Shown in pieces: positions 21,346 through 30,993 of a stretch of 64,000 nucleotides of DNA; the first letter of the stretch is position 1; every line of letters begins with the position of its first letter. Source of the DNA: Blastobasis lacticolella (taxonomy: Eukaryota; Arthropoda; Insecta; Lepidoptera; Blastobasidae); contig LR990059.1 of the NCBI GenBank assembly GCA_905147135.1, positions 11,927,001 through 11,991,000 on the forward strand. The letters run 5' to 3'. A program made the translations under genes and the position numbers. The notes under the pieces were generated by a model. The model had not been told where the DNA came from, made no database searches, and saw only the letters and a list, made by a program, of their open reading frames with translations.

Positions 21346-22261
21346 TTTCTGTGTAGCGTGTACAAAATACCTCATAGGAATAAAAAATAATGTAAAATGA
21401 ATAAACCACATTTGCAGCCGCATTCTATATTTTCAGGATACTATTCGCTGCTTAGTGTCTTTTGTCTGTTCTGCTCTACGATGTAATGATGGCTGCATCG
21501 TTCGTTTCTCTTTTGTTTCCATGGTGAGTTTCCTGCTCACAAACTGAGCCTCGGCAACGCTTAAAAAATTATTGTCCCCTTTTCGTAAAAGCCGGATAAA
21601 TGTTTAAAATGGACGAGCAAGAGAATTTCGTTGACCTATTTTGTTGTCTTTTGGAGGAAAAGGGGTGGTTAGGTTCGTAGTTCACGTTCTATCGCTTAAA
21701 ACAGTATGGTTCATGGGATTCGTAAAATTTCTGTCAGAACAAACGACTTAGTATCTAAATATACCTACATGGACCTAGGTAATCAAATAGACATAGACAT
21801 AGACAGTATTTTATTAGGATCCTCATTACATTGTTAACCTAAGGTAAGTATAGTAAATTATAATTATTGAAAATTACATTATTTTAATAATAATTTAATT
21901 ATAATTCTTGAAAATTAAAATGATGATGACGATGCAAATGCCGGAATAAAAAGGTACATTTAGGAATTAAAACAATTATAGAGTGATTGGCGTCCGTCTG
22001 TCGCAAACATGGTACAAATGACCACGAAAAGGTGTGCATGGATTTTGACTGTCCTCGCATGAAATGAGTCCTCGAATAATAAGGATGTGTCTCTACTTAT
22101 CAAGTTTATAGATAACCGCGAACGAATTATATTGCATTAGTTTAGAAGTATTTGAAAAACTACCGTTCGATATATGTATGTTTATATAAAAAATATTAAA
22201 TCCATAAAGGGAGCTTTTTTAAGCGTTTGGATTTCAAACTGAAAAATAATAAAGAAAAATC
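21346..22261. other. Unassigned stretch
   Basis: AT-rich non-coding DNA. A short 'agacatagacatagacag' repeat lies at about 21789-21805. No gene recognised. Confidence 0.35.
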
Positions 22262-22445
22262 AATTTTATATCAGTGAAACTAGTTTTATTGGAAAGCTAA
22301 CAAAATGCCTTTTATGGTTTAATTTGATTTCGGACATGTGGCCACTGCGACTGGCGCGTATGGAGGGCCCAATTTGGACGTCCAATTTTCACACACTTTT
22401 CGCAGCAAACGGCCGTATTTCACTAATAACTTACCAAATGTTGTG
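22262..22445 (+). repeat. Left arm of the 35.45 kb long-TIR element family
   Basis: Shares 'tatcagtgaaactagtttta', 'atttcggacatgtggccact' and 'cacttttcgcagcaaacg' with both arms of the element at 35.45-36.13 kb. Its other arm is absent; an RTE tail follows directly. Confidence 0.55.
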
Positions 22446-22461
22446 TTCTATCACCAACAAA

Positions 22462-22776
22462 ATGAAAATGCTGTTTTGGATGTGTGGCGTAACACATCCG
22501 TGGCAGCTTTCGTGTGAGAGATATCGCAGACACTTTGAGGAGGCTCGCCTGCGCTGGTTTGATCCCTAAGGATACATGGAAATAGTTGTCCACTTTGCCA
22601 GTATCAGGCAAGATATCCCACGGGAGGCTAAGGAAGCGATGAGATGCGATGCGAGAGGTAATGGCTTACTATGAAATGATTCTGAAAATCGGGCGAAGTG
22701 GAGGTAGAAAAGTTGGAAAGCGAACCCTAGAAGACGCCGGGACGGACGTTAGGATGATGACGATGATGATGATAAA
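22462..22776 (+). pseudogene. RTE-type LINE ORF C-terminus with GATGAT tail
   Basis: Encodes KMKMLFWMCGVTHPWQL and later EEARLRWFDP in frame, matching the RTE-clade segment after RT (M-L-R-W-M-C-G-V-T and R-L-R-W-F-G-H-V). Then the frame breaks. It ends in a GATGAT-rich tail at about 22752-22776. Closely parallel to the copy at 10857-11212. Confidence 0.7.
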
Positions 22777-24211
22777 TAGCCTACGTTATCTGGTTACCAT
22801 CAACCAGGTCGTAAGCTTATTTGCCAGGTGCCACCTAAGTAAAATATGACAGAGGACCAATTATTATTTACCTCAGGCCTCCATTTTCCCCGACTTACGG
22901 TCGAATACTTTCCTCTGGCAATCCTTAGAAAAGGAGTCCAACTTGTCCCGTCATCTCCGTATGGCCTACCGCGCTTCCTTTTTACATTATGTGGGGTCTT
23001 GTCGGTGGATGTGCCCACCGGAGGACAAATATGACAAGTAATTTCTTTCAGTATCATACTCAGAGTAGTATGATGAAAAATTTGTATGAGAATAAAACGA
23101 CAATACGCTACAGTCGCTAAGCTAAGTGAGTTACAATTTTAACGAGACCCGTCGTTACTACATAGTTCCATCAGAGAATTGAAGGGGTTTGCTCCAATTA
23201 AATTCTTTGTAAGTGTATAAGGAGAGGATTCTTACACAATTATCATGTTTTTGACGGAATTATATTTAAAGAGGATTAAAAGTACGCTGGTTTTTTTCCT
23301 ACGAGAATATATAGAAGGGATTCATCATAGATTAATAATAAAAGGTCTCTGGAGACAGCTGTTTCTGTGAAAACTTTTTGAAAACATCTTTATCTAAGCA
23401 ATATAAAACTATTTAATTTTGGAAAGTGATATTTACCTCTAAGGCTTTGTTACTGAGTGAATGTTGATATCAAAAAATAACTGTAAACAGTTATTTGTAA
23501 ACTTTAAACATAAAAAACAACTTTTGTGTAAAATTTATCAATTCACAATAGTCCACTGCTGGACTTGAGCTTCCTTCACGTCAGTGGAAGGAAGACTTAG
23601 GTTTCCTTCCTTCGGTTAAGGACAGATTCTGGGTATGGGAGATTCTTCTTGCGTCAAATACTTATAGTAAGGAGACCCACAAAACTTTGGTCTCCCCGTG
23701 CACAACATGGAACTTCGACTTTTTGTACTACTGATGTTTGTTATATGTGACAATGTACTACTGCATTCGTATTAGTGCAGTAACTTAGTATTAGTACTGA
23801 AAGTCTACTATCGCTACAAAGTGGATTTTTTCTTGTACTCCATGACGTAGGATAACCTACGGCGTCCTCACAGTCTATTAGTAGTTTAAAAAAGAAGAAC
23901 ATTCTACTTTGCCGGACTCGACACGGCCAAACTAAAAGCGATATTTGATGTTCAATAACACTCAGTCGTGTCTCAGCATCAGCGAAAGAACCATTTAAAT
24001 CGTTTTGAATAATACCCCAGTTACGGTGGTTGAATGAAGGAGTAATTTACATTGTGCTCCCATTCAAGGTGCGGTCTGCTTTCTTTGGCCATTAGTGTGT
24101 GGCTTTCGGGCAAATTTGCCTGAACCTCAATGGCTCATTATTTGAAATGGTTCAAAGCTTTTTGTCACGCTATATTATAGTATTTGTATTTTAATACCTA
24201 TTTCAGAAGTG
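22777..24211. other. Unassigned stretch with a non-repetitive part
   Basis: Opposed 62- and 85-codon ORFs near 22.8-23.05 kb show no domain. A segment at 23680-23718 resembles 12541-12578 and may be a small repeat. The part 23990-24170 is GC-balanced and not repeated in the window, possibly regulatory. Confidence 0.35.
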
Positions 24212-24480
24212 GCCCCAATCGGTGACAATATTCAAAGTATCCGCTTGTCATGGATCGGCCATATTATGCGGAGAGAAGAAAATCATGTCACCAAAAGGAA
24301 TATGAATGTGGATGTTACGCAGGAAGGGGAAGACCAAAGAAAAGATGGATGGATTGTGTGATGAGGGATATCAGTGAGCGAGAGGTGAGCGTTAATATGA
24401 CAGCGGATAGGGATGAATAGAGAAAGAAAACATACTGTGCCGTCCCCAAATGAATGGGATAAGGGTAGGCAAATGATGAA
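24212..24480 (+). pseudogene. RTE-type LINE ORF C-terminus, best preserved copy
   Basis: In one main frame with few breaks the plus strand encodes I-R-L-S-W-I-G-H-I-M-R-R-E-E-N-H-V, then G-R-P-K-K-R-W-M-D-C-V-M-R-D, and a segment ending D-R-D-E-W-R-K-K-T-Y-C-A-V-P-K. These are the conserved C-terminal blocks of RTE-clade LINEs. It ends in an ATGATGAATGA tail near 24472-24481. The RT and endonuclease are gone. Confidence 0.7.
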
Positions 24481-24958
24481 TGACTTATTGCACATGTTTG
24501 GTGATTGAAACATCATCTGTAAAGTTTGGGCTCTGCCCATCGTAAGAGCCCTTCCTTTCTACTGGCAGCTACATATACGAAGAAACCTAAACGGCCAAAA
24601 CTTTATTGAGAAGGATTGTTTAATCAGGGCAGGCTCTGTCTCTGGTTAACGGATTGCGTCCCGCCCGCTCCGTTACGAGCACGGGCAGTGTTAATCCAAG
24701 GGATTTAACCTCCCAGCGGCTTTTTGGTGTCATTTTGTGATTCATTACCGGCTAATGAGTGGCTTTTCTGGGAGGATCGGGAATGACAAATAGCCGAGGC
24801 CGCGACGCGCCGTCTTGTTGCATTGTGTGCGGGGACCATTATTTCCTTTTTGTTTGGTTGGGAGTACTGTGGGCGGTGGCACAATGATTTTTTGTCTATG
24901 TAATTACGACGTGGTGATTCATTGTAAATAAATAACATATTGTTTCCGTTATGGTATA
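24481..24958. other. Non-repetitive GC-rich island, possible regulatory element
   Basis: About 24600-24935 contains 'gcgtcccgcccgctccgtta', 'aatccaagggatttaacctc' and 'ccgaggccgcgacgcgccg'. It is GC-rich, matches nothing else in the window and has no convincing exon. It could be a conserved non-coding element; only comparative data could show that. Confidence 0.4.
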
Positions 24959-25075
24959 TTTTTTTATATCACTCAGGTGGCAAACAAGCTTACGGCCTGA
25001 TGGTAAGCAGTTGCCGCAGCCTATAGTCGTTTGCAATACCAGGGGGTGGATGATGCACCCACGCGTTGCCGGCCC
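24959..25075 (-). repeat. LINE 3' tail, 'caacgcgtgggtg' family
   Basis: On the minus strand it reads 'ccggcaacgcgtgggtgcat', 'ctgcggcaactgcttaccat' and ends in an A-run. This is a widespread 3' tail of lepidopteran LINEs; better copies are at 50711-50815 and 62884-62999. Confidence 0.6.
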
Positions 25076-25136
25076 ACGTGAATGGTGTATCTATGATGCC
25101 AGGCAGAGTCCACCATTCCAAATATTAAATGTACGT

Positions 25137-25620
25137 GGGATACACTGAAAGTTTTGCGTAGTTCATTAATAAAACAATTTACATGTAAAGTAATATACTT
25201 GCTTTTCGAAGTATTCTCCATTACATCTTTTAGGCTCATACCAATCCCCAAATGTCCTCGAATCTCCTCATAGGTGATACACCAATTTTCTTCAATTAGT
25301 TCCCGGACAGTAGCTATATTTTCATCAGTGATCGCAGTTGAGGGCCGACCTTTACGAATTTCATCATCACACAGAGAAAGAGAGAAACACGTCCACGATC
25401 AAGTTCTGCGTACCAACTAACCTTACGGTGTTCAAAAGATCTGCTCCCAAAAGCATTTTGAAGACAAGTAGTGCAGTCTTGCGGTGACAGTAAATAAAAA
25501 AAAATCATCGCTCTAATATAATTTAGCGTTAATTCCATTTTTGCTATAGATGACGAACTTCAACTTGCGATAAAAACAATTGGCTTGCGTTTTCCCGCCA
25601 ATTTTAAAAAAATAGGTTTA
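25137..25620 (-). pseudogene. Mariner-like transposase N-terminal (HTH) remnant
   Basis: Read in alternating frames on the minus strand, a recognisable segment runs K-G-R-P-S-T-A-I-T-D-E-N-I-A-T-V-R-E-L-I-E-E-N and then C-I-T-Y-E-E-I-R-G-H-L-G-I-G-M-S. This resembles the second helix-turn-helix of mariner/SETMAR-type transposases. Frame changes occur within it, and no catalytic D,D segment is present. The end near 25137 ('cactgaaagttttgcgtag') may be the element terminus. Confidence 0.55.
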
Positions 25621-25817
25621 ATTGAGTTTCTTAAGTTTCTCATTATAAATTCAAACATTTATGAGCGGCTTCGTGGTGCAGAATTTTTAATGTGCTCTTG
25701 TAGTGCAGGACGTCACTTATAAAGCTGAACTAGATTCAACAGGTTTACTTACTTACTAACTTGGTGCAGTTGGTGCTGCAAGTACACTACATACACTGTA
25801 CTGCCGTACACTGTTGT

Positions 25818-25973
25818 TGGGCTCATGGAGGTCAGATGGCAATCGCTCTACTGTACTTACCTGATCTGTTAAAACCTAGATTAATGATTAAGGATCAATG
25901 CGGACCCCAGGCCCTCGCGTGTTCGAACACGGTTGTTCTGGAGAACAACCGGGATATTAACGTCAAGATGATG
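25818..25973 (+). mobile_element. SINE family B, 3' fragment
   Basis: Contains 'catggaggtcagatggcaat', 'ttacctgatctgttaaaacc' and the terminal 'ttaacgtcaagatgatg'. Diverged 5'-truncated copy without the tRNA-like head. Confidence 0.65.
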
Positions 25974-27020
25974 TTGTTAAAGGAAGCGACTGAAGTGATC
26001 GGATGCGTCCAGATCTCACGAATCGATCCTGCGAATACGCCGTTGCAGTAACTGCTCACGCAAGCGGTTCACGAACACGAAAACTAGGTAGATCGAAGTT
26101 CATCGGACAGCATTATATCGTATTCGTTTCAGATTCGGTGCGGAAGCGCTTCTAGGTTAGCGATAAATATCAGCCCCTCACTCAATTCGATGAAACAATT
26201 TCCTGATTTGATTTTGTGATCGAGCACTCTGATCCGATGACCCCAAAACGCTGTTGATACAGATGCGCAGATTCATACGCAAGAAATTAAACCTAGATCA
26301 GGGTACTCACTACCACTTTAGATTATATTTCTTGCTTAGTGTCTCAATGAAATCTGCTCAGCGAAATCGCTTTTTACTCTAAGCTGTACAGGAACAAATA
26401 GCAGATGGTTCTTGTCCAACTTTTTGTCCGGCTTAGGCTGTTTGGACTGAGAGTAATGTCCTTCCATTACTTGTTAACTGGCCAACATTGGGACTGGTTC
26501 AGACCGATTTGGATGGATTCTCCAATACACTAGGCTAGACAGTCGAGTACACAGATGAATTATAAGTTTAATAGTGTACGTGGCTTCGCTGAGCGCATAC
26601 ACCGCGAAAGCTACAACTACTTGTAACGTTGGTAAATCACCTCTTTCTGAAATATCATCTCTACTCATACTCTCTGTTCAAAATACCAAATATTCGATTA
26701 TCAACAATGTGGCTTGTTTTATTTTCCACATTCACATTTCAGACTTTAACAAAGTAATATCATTTACGAATGGGCAAAGGCTCTGCCTAAGCCCCATGCA
26801 TTAACAATATTTCATGAAAGTCATAGAGGAACAGTTATTTATTATGTTTAAATAGCCTAACGTCAGTGCTAATGTACACCGATACAGCTTTTTTGACGCT
26901 TAATTTCCTCACCCAAGGGTAACAGTTCCAGCATATGGTTCCATTATCATAGCTCCTATTTTCAACCGCCTACACCCGATGTGACACCCAGGTCGCTGAC
27001 CGGGCGTAGCGCGAGACACT
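25974..27020. other. Unassigned stretch
   Basis: No gene recognised. A GC-richer patch at 26960-27020 ('cccaggtcgctgaccgggcg') sits directly before the 53-bp tandem repeat. Confidence 0.35.
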
Positions 27021-27179
27021 TGCAGAATCCTAAACAGAAAATGTTTCTCTCAATTACTTTTAAACCCCTGACGTGCTGAATCCTAAACAGAAAATGTTTT
27101 TCTCAATTACTTTTAAACCCCTGACGTGCAGAATCCTAAACAGAAAATGTTTTTCTCAATTACTTTTAAACCCCTGACG
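27021..27179 (+). repeat. Tandem repeat, three 53-bp units
   Basis: Units start at 27021, 27074 and 27127 with tgcagaatcctaaacagaaa or a one-base variant, and each ends 'acccctgacg'. The three copies differ at only a few positions, so the array is young. With no spacers it is not a CRISPR. Confidence 0.9.
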
Positions 27180-27400
27180 TAAAGAGAGGGGTTTATATAA
27201 GTTTGACGTTTGTCTATATTTGTGTCCATGTGCCCGTCTGTGGCACAGTAGCTCTTAAACGGATAGACCGATTTCGATGCGTCTTTTCGAATTGATAGGC
27301 AGTTCGGCAGTTTATTAAAAGAGTTTGTTTATTAAAATCTTTGTTTCATTAAAATTGGTTCAGCGATTTGGGAAATATTTGAGGATAAATAGAATTTTCT
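27180..27400 (+). repeat. Dispersed lepidopteran repeat following the tandem array
   Basis: Contains 'gtctgtggcacagtagctct', 'aaacggatagaccgatttcg' and 'attaaaattggttcagcgat', characteristic phrases of a very common lepidopteran repeat. The 53-bp array may be part of the same element. Confidence 0.55.
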
Positions 27401-28140
27401 GATCTACGTTTATTTTGGTTGTAATGTCTCTATTGCATCAATTTATAACATTACAGGAAATAAAAATACAGTTTATAATGCAAAAGGAGCTTATCCCACA
27501 ACGGGATTTTTCCATCTAATCTTTTATAAACCGAGGGGACCATTGATGAGCGGTGAAGGCATATCCGAGTTTTAACAATATGACCATAAAGAATACGTCA
27601 TTGTCGGTCTTCTTGTCTCTAAGCTCTTGACCTCTTTGCAAATATTAATATTTGATATGGTAGCATGTCAGGCATCTCTTATCATTTATAGATGTATGCT
27701 AATTCAAAGCGTATCTAATTCAAAATAAATTACTACACATACAATCATCAGCATGTTTACCATGGCTTTGTAGTGGTCCCGTACAATTCAGCGCCCCGAT
27801 CGCGAATACCACAACAAACCGTAGTATCTATACAGTGTGAAAACGTTTTTTTAAAAATGTGTGCAGACTGTTATATTGTTAAATTAAAAGATGTTACGAA
27901 ATTACAGTTAGAGGATTGCATAAAATTAAAAAGGTCCTATTTACCATAATCGCTAAAAGAAATTTTGTTTTGTACTTATTTGTATTTTGTCGACTATCAT
28001 ACGTATGTGACAACAGAATGTGCAGGTTTCATCCACAGAAATGAAACAAAAACAGAATCCATGTTACCTTAAAGAGATGTGGTGCATGCAAAGTGTGACA
28101 ATCTCCTTTGTTGTACATGACATACACTCTTCGGGTCTTA
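27401..28140. other. Upstream region of the THAP exon pair
   Basis: At about 27421-27465 a 'catcaatttataacattaca' repeat matches 41139-41180. A 32-bp sequence at 28033-28064 recurs exactly inverted at 30475-30506. The rest is unassigned. Confidence 0.4.
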
Positions 28141-28200
28141 CAACGCGCCGCCATTTCGTAACGTTCGGACATATTTTTCCTCGACGAAAAATATTTTAAA
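28141..28200 (+). promoter_or_regulatory. Possible promoter and 5' UTR of the THAP gene
   Basis: The GC-richer 'caacgcgccgccatttcgta' lies about 60 bp upstream of the ATG. GCCGCCATTT resembles the binding motif of YY1/Pho-type factors often found near insect transcription starts. No TATA box is evident. This is a positional inference only. Confidence 0.25.
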
Positions 28201-28858
28201 ATGCCGTCATGTCTAGTGAAATCGTGTAAAAGTTACTGGAAAAAATGTAACAAGGCAGGAGGAATTACCTACCACGCGTAAGTAATTATGATTCGTGCTA
28301 CTTTTTTTATTAACGTTTTATTTACTTTTGTGTAAAGTTCGAACAAAAATACAACGATGTGGCTACCTGTTTTTCGGGAAAATTCCCATAAAGTGGGGAA
28401 TTCTTTATTAAATATGTGACCCAGATCAGGTTCCGAATTTTTATTATCTATCGTGTCTGAAAAGAACTTGAATGATTATAATTATAGTCTACCCTACGTA
28501 CTGCTATGATGTAAGCATAGTAGTCCGATTTTATAAATAAATAATATTATTTATTTATAAAATCGGACTACTATGCTAAACATCGGTGTTATATAACACC
28601 ACTTTCTGCGGAGTCCTTATTATTTTCGATCCCTATTTTATTTTAACCGGGTTATATTATTTTAATAGGTTTCCTAGAAATAAAAACCGTAAAGACGATT
28701 GGATTCTAATTATACAAAACTGTAGAAGAGAAACCAATTGGAACCCATTATCTGCGAGTACCGTGTGCAGTGCACATTTTGATGACGTGGATTTTATAAC
28801 AACCGTGAAGGGGCTACGATGCTTGGTTCCGTACGCGTTTCCAAAACGGGTAAATTAA
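28201..28858 (+). CDS. THAP-type zinc-finger protein, two exons (28201-28277 and 28669-28858)
   Basis: Exon 1 (77 nt) starts at ATG 28201 in the context aaaATG and ends at a consensus donor gtaagt (28278). Exon 2 starts after 'ttttaatag' (acceptor AG 28667-28668) and runs to TAA at 28856-28858. The spliced frame is exactly 89 codons (88 residues). It holds a full THAP C2CH signature: Cys4 and Cys9 (C-x4-C), Tyr-His-Ala-Phe-Pro at 24-28 across the junction, Trp37, Cys59-x2-His62 followed by Phe63, and the C-terminal L-V-P-x-x-F-P at 78-84. THAP domains are sequence-specific DNA-binding modules in host transcription factors and in P-element and Kolobok-type transposases. Nothing follows the finger, but CGG|gtaaat at 28847-28855 could be a donor, making this the first two exons of a longer protein. 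The intron (391 bp) carries a perfect palindrome. Confidence 0.75.
28514..28577. repeat. Perfect 64-nt palindrome in the THAP intron
   Basis: Arms 28514-28545 and 28546-28577 are exact reverse complements with no spacer, beginning agcatagtagtccgatttta. It would extrude as a cruciform or fold as a 32-bp hairpin in RNA. It may be a tiny foldback element or an assembly or replication template-switch artefact. Confidence 0.9.
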
Positions 28859-29025
28859 CTGTTGTTGTGTTATAAGTTTGTAACTAGTAACAAGCTATGC
28901 TATTTCAAGTATTGTGCTGAACAGCCTTAAAATTATCTTCAAGCAGCGTGCACAAACATTGCTTGGGTTGGTACCTTAAACATTAATGTAAGTTACCTTT
29001 TAACAAGCTAAGTCGCTTCATCCAC

Positions 29026-29990
29026 ATTTAAGGCGAGGACGGCGTCCATTTCATCGAAACGAATGATTTTTAAACGTGTAGATTGAAGCAGACTTATAAT
29101 GATTCGATAGCTAAATAATTAGATCAAAAGTTTCTTCGAATACATTTTTTTAAATTATGCATACATACATGATGTTTCGTCATTTTCCTAGAACTTTAAT
29201 CCACTTGTCACGGTTCTGACTAACCTCTCTCGCTTCTTCCAGTTCCGCACTCATCATCTTTTCGTACATGCTCGACGATTTAGGCTACTCTTTCTTTTGT
29301 TAAATATCTCCGATTTGATCATGCTATGTACCTACTTCTCAGTATTTCCCTTCTAACGCTTCCATGCACTTCTGCCATATACCTTCATCTTTTTCTTTTT
29401 CGTCCTCTCCAACTTCATCCAAACCAACTTTGAATTCCTATCTATATCCTAGTCACGAAATCCTCTTCCATACATCAATGTTGTAACGAGCACTCCTCTG
29501 TTAAAAAGCTATCTTGGCCAGCCGGCTGTTCACAAAAGTATGTAGTGCTCTTTTCACTATATTTCTGGCATTCACTCTCCTTTCGACATCACTTTCACAC
29601 TTTACACCCCTTGTAAACGTTGGTCCTAAATATGTATAAAACTCACCTGTTCCACTTTTCTACCTGCGATTACGATTTCACAATCAAGTTATAACATCAA
29701 CATCAACATACCCTAGAAGATTAGGGTATTTAGAGGGTAGGGTATTAGGTTTAATCGATTAATTTAAAATCTGCAATTTAACGTTTACTATCACCGAACA
29801 GATTTTTTATTCAGGTAACTTCATTATAATCCAACAAAAATCTATCGAAACTAGTACGTTTTCGCATTTTCAGATCGCTCCGCGTTCAAAATACGTAATT
29901 CATAAATATACCTTATTCTATGAGTAACACATTCCACTATGATCTATCGGCGCAAACCGGATTTTAATTCCGTGCCGTCCTCGCCTTAAA
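29026..29990. mobile_element. TTAA-bounded TIR element, about 0.96 kb
   Basis: The left end ttaaggcgaggacggc is matched exactly (16 bp) by the reverse complement of the right end at about 29974-29989. TTAA at both ends fits superfamilies with TTAA target duplications (piggyBac, Kolobok). The interior holds a decayed RTE fragment and no transposase, so the element is non-autonomous or is an older copy invaded by the LINE. It begins about 170 bp downstream of the THAP exon. Confidence 0.55.
29165..29690 (-). pseudogene. RTE-type LINE RT-downstream fragment inside the TTAA element
   Basis: On the minus strand, in shifting frames, blocks K-C-E-S-D-V-E-R-R-V-N-A, I-V-K-R-A-L-H-T-F-V and further C-terminal pieces can be read. 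They follow the order of the region after RT in an RTE-class LINE (Y-L-G-x-x-F-T, C-E-S-D-I-E-R-R-V-N-A-G). Numerous stops and frameshifts make it dead. The copy at 53.0-53.4 kb belongs to the same subfamily. Confidence 0.6.
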
Positions 29991-30028
29991 TTTTTATACC
30001 TACTTACGAGCATTGTAGTGTAGCCTTA

Positions 30029-30281
30029 AGGCTAGTTTCCCACAAGCGCGCTCCATACAAACGTAGTTTGATCATATTTTCAAAGTACACAGGTTTTTAT
30101 ATTTCTATAGAAATCTTGAATCTCGTGTAACTTTGAATTGATATATTTATTATACCAAAAGCATCAATATTAGTTTCTGGATCACGTCTACAAAATTTCA
30201 TTGATTTTGATAATATTAAAAATATTAAAAAAAGATCAAACTTCATTTGTATGGAGCGTACTTGGGGAGACATGAGGGAAC
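30029..30281. mobile_element. TIR element, same family as 6494-7075, uninterrupted
   Basis: The left end contains gctagtttcccacaagcgcg and ctccatacaaacgtagtttg; the inverse ('gatcaaacttcatttgtatg', 'gagcgtacttgg') closes the right end. About 250 bp with no ORF of note. Confidence 0.65.
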
Positions 30282-30506
30282 ATTTCATTACTTACAATTT
30301 TTTAAATAAATAATTACAATGTGAAATTAATATTTTTTTTTATTTAATATTGTAAAATAGTATTGCTAACATAATACATAAAGAGGGCAAAATGGATCAT
30401 GTATATGGCAACCCTAAAATCACGCAAACATATAAAATGGCGGCCATTTCTGTGCTTCCCTCATGACTTAAGACACATGGATTCTGTTTTTGTTTCATTT
30501 CTGTGG

Positions 30507-30640
30507 TTTCATCACGACCGTAAGAGCATCACTAATGTACATAACTCAGCAAAGAGTCATTGGTATATGGCCGTAGTCGGATTCGAACCCAATACCTCTC
30601 GTTTGCGAATCGGATACCCTTACCACTCGGCGATCGACGC
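30507..30640 (-). mobile_element. SINE family B, 5' part with tRNA-like head
   Basis: On the minus strand it starts gcgtcgatcgccgagtggta with box A- and box B-like motifs (GGGTTCGAATCCG) and runs to 'tgatgaaa'. The 3' half is missing and an unrelated repeat follows at 30475-30506. The tRNA-like head should not be annotated as a tRNA gene. Confidence 0.7.
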
Positions 30641-30674
30641 AAGACATAAATTATTATACTTACTGAATTATTAA

Positions 30675-30740
30675 CGATGATTCTTGTTACAGGTAGGAGC
30701 AACTGACGCTGCTCCCTTCAAAAAAATGTGGTAACGTATA
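30675..30740. repeat. Short repeat shared with 61.16 kb
   Basis: Contains cttgttacaggtaggagcaa and 'aatgtggtaacgtata'. A closely similar segment is at 61160-61215. Family unknown. Confidence 0.5.
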
Positions 30741-30766
30741 TTTTCATTTTTTAAACCCCCTTCGTC

Positions 30767-30993
30767 GTAACAGTCCACTGCAGGACTCTCCCACTAAGGG
30801 GGAAGTTATTGCCATAATCTCCACGCTTGGCAGGCGGATTACAGATCGCAGTGTTATAAATATAACAATGGAAAACGCTGCTGCTCATTTTCTACTCTAC
30901 GGAGACGCCAGAACGTTTGCCTCGAAAACATTAGTCGCCTTGTACGACACCCACGAGTGTAAGGGGTTGGTGCCGGACACCAAACGGCCAATG
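30767..30993 (-). repeat. 261-bp family element, copy with internal deletions
   Basis: Shares 'agtccactgcaggactctcc', 'taacaatggaaaacgctgct' and 'cgccttgtacgacacccacg' with 15110-15370. It lacks the 'ctattctactctg' segment and the (ATG) tail. Confidence 0.7.

Noticed and set aside
27021..27179. CRISPR-like repeats
   Set aside because: The units are directly adjacent with no spacers and the genome is clearly eukaryotic.
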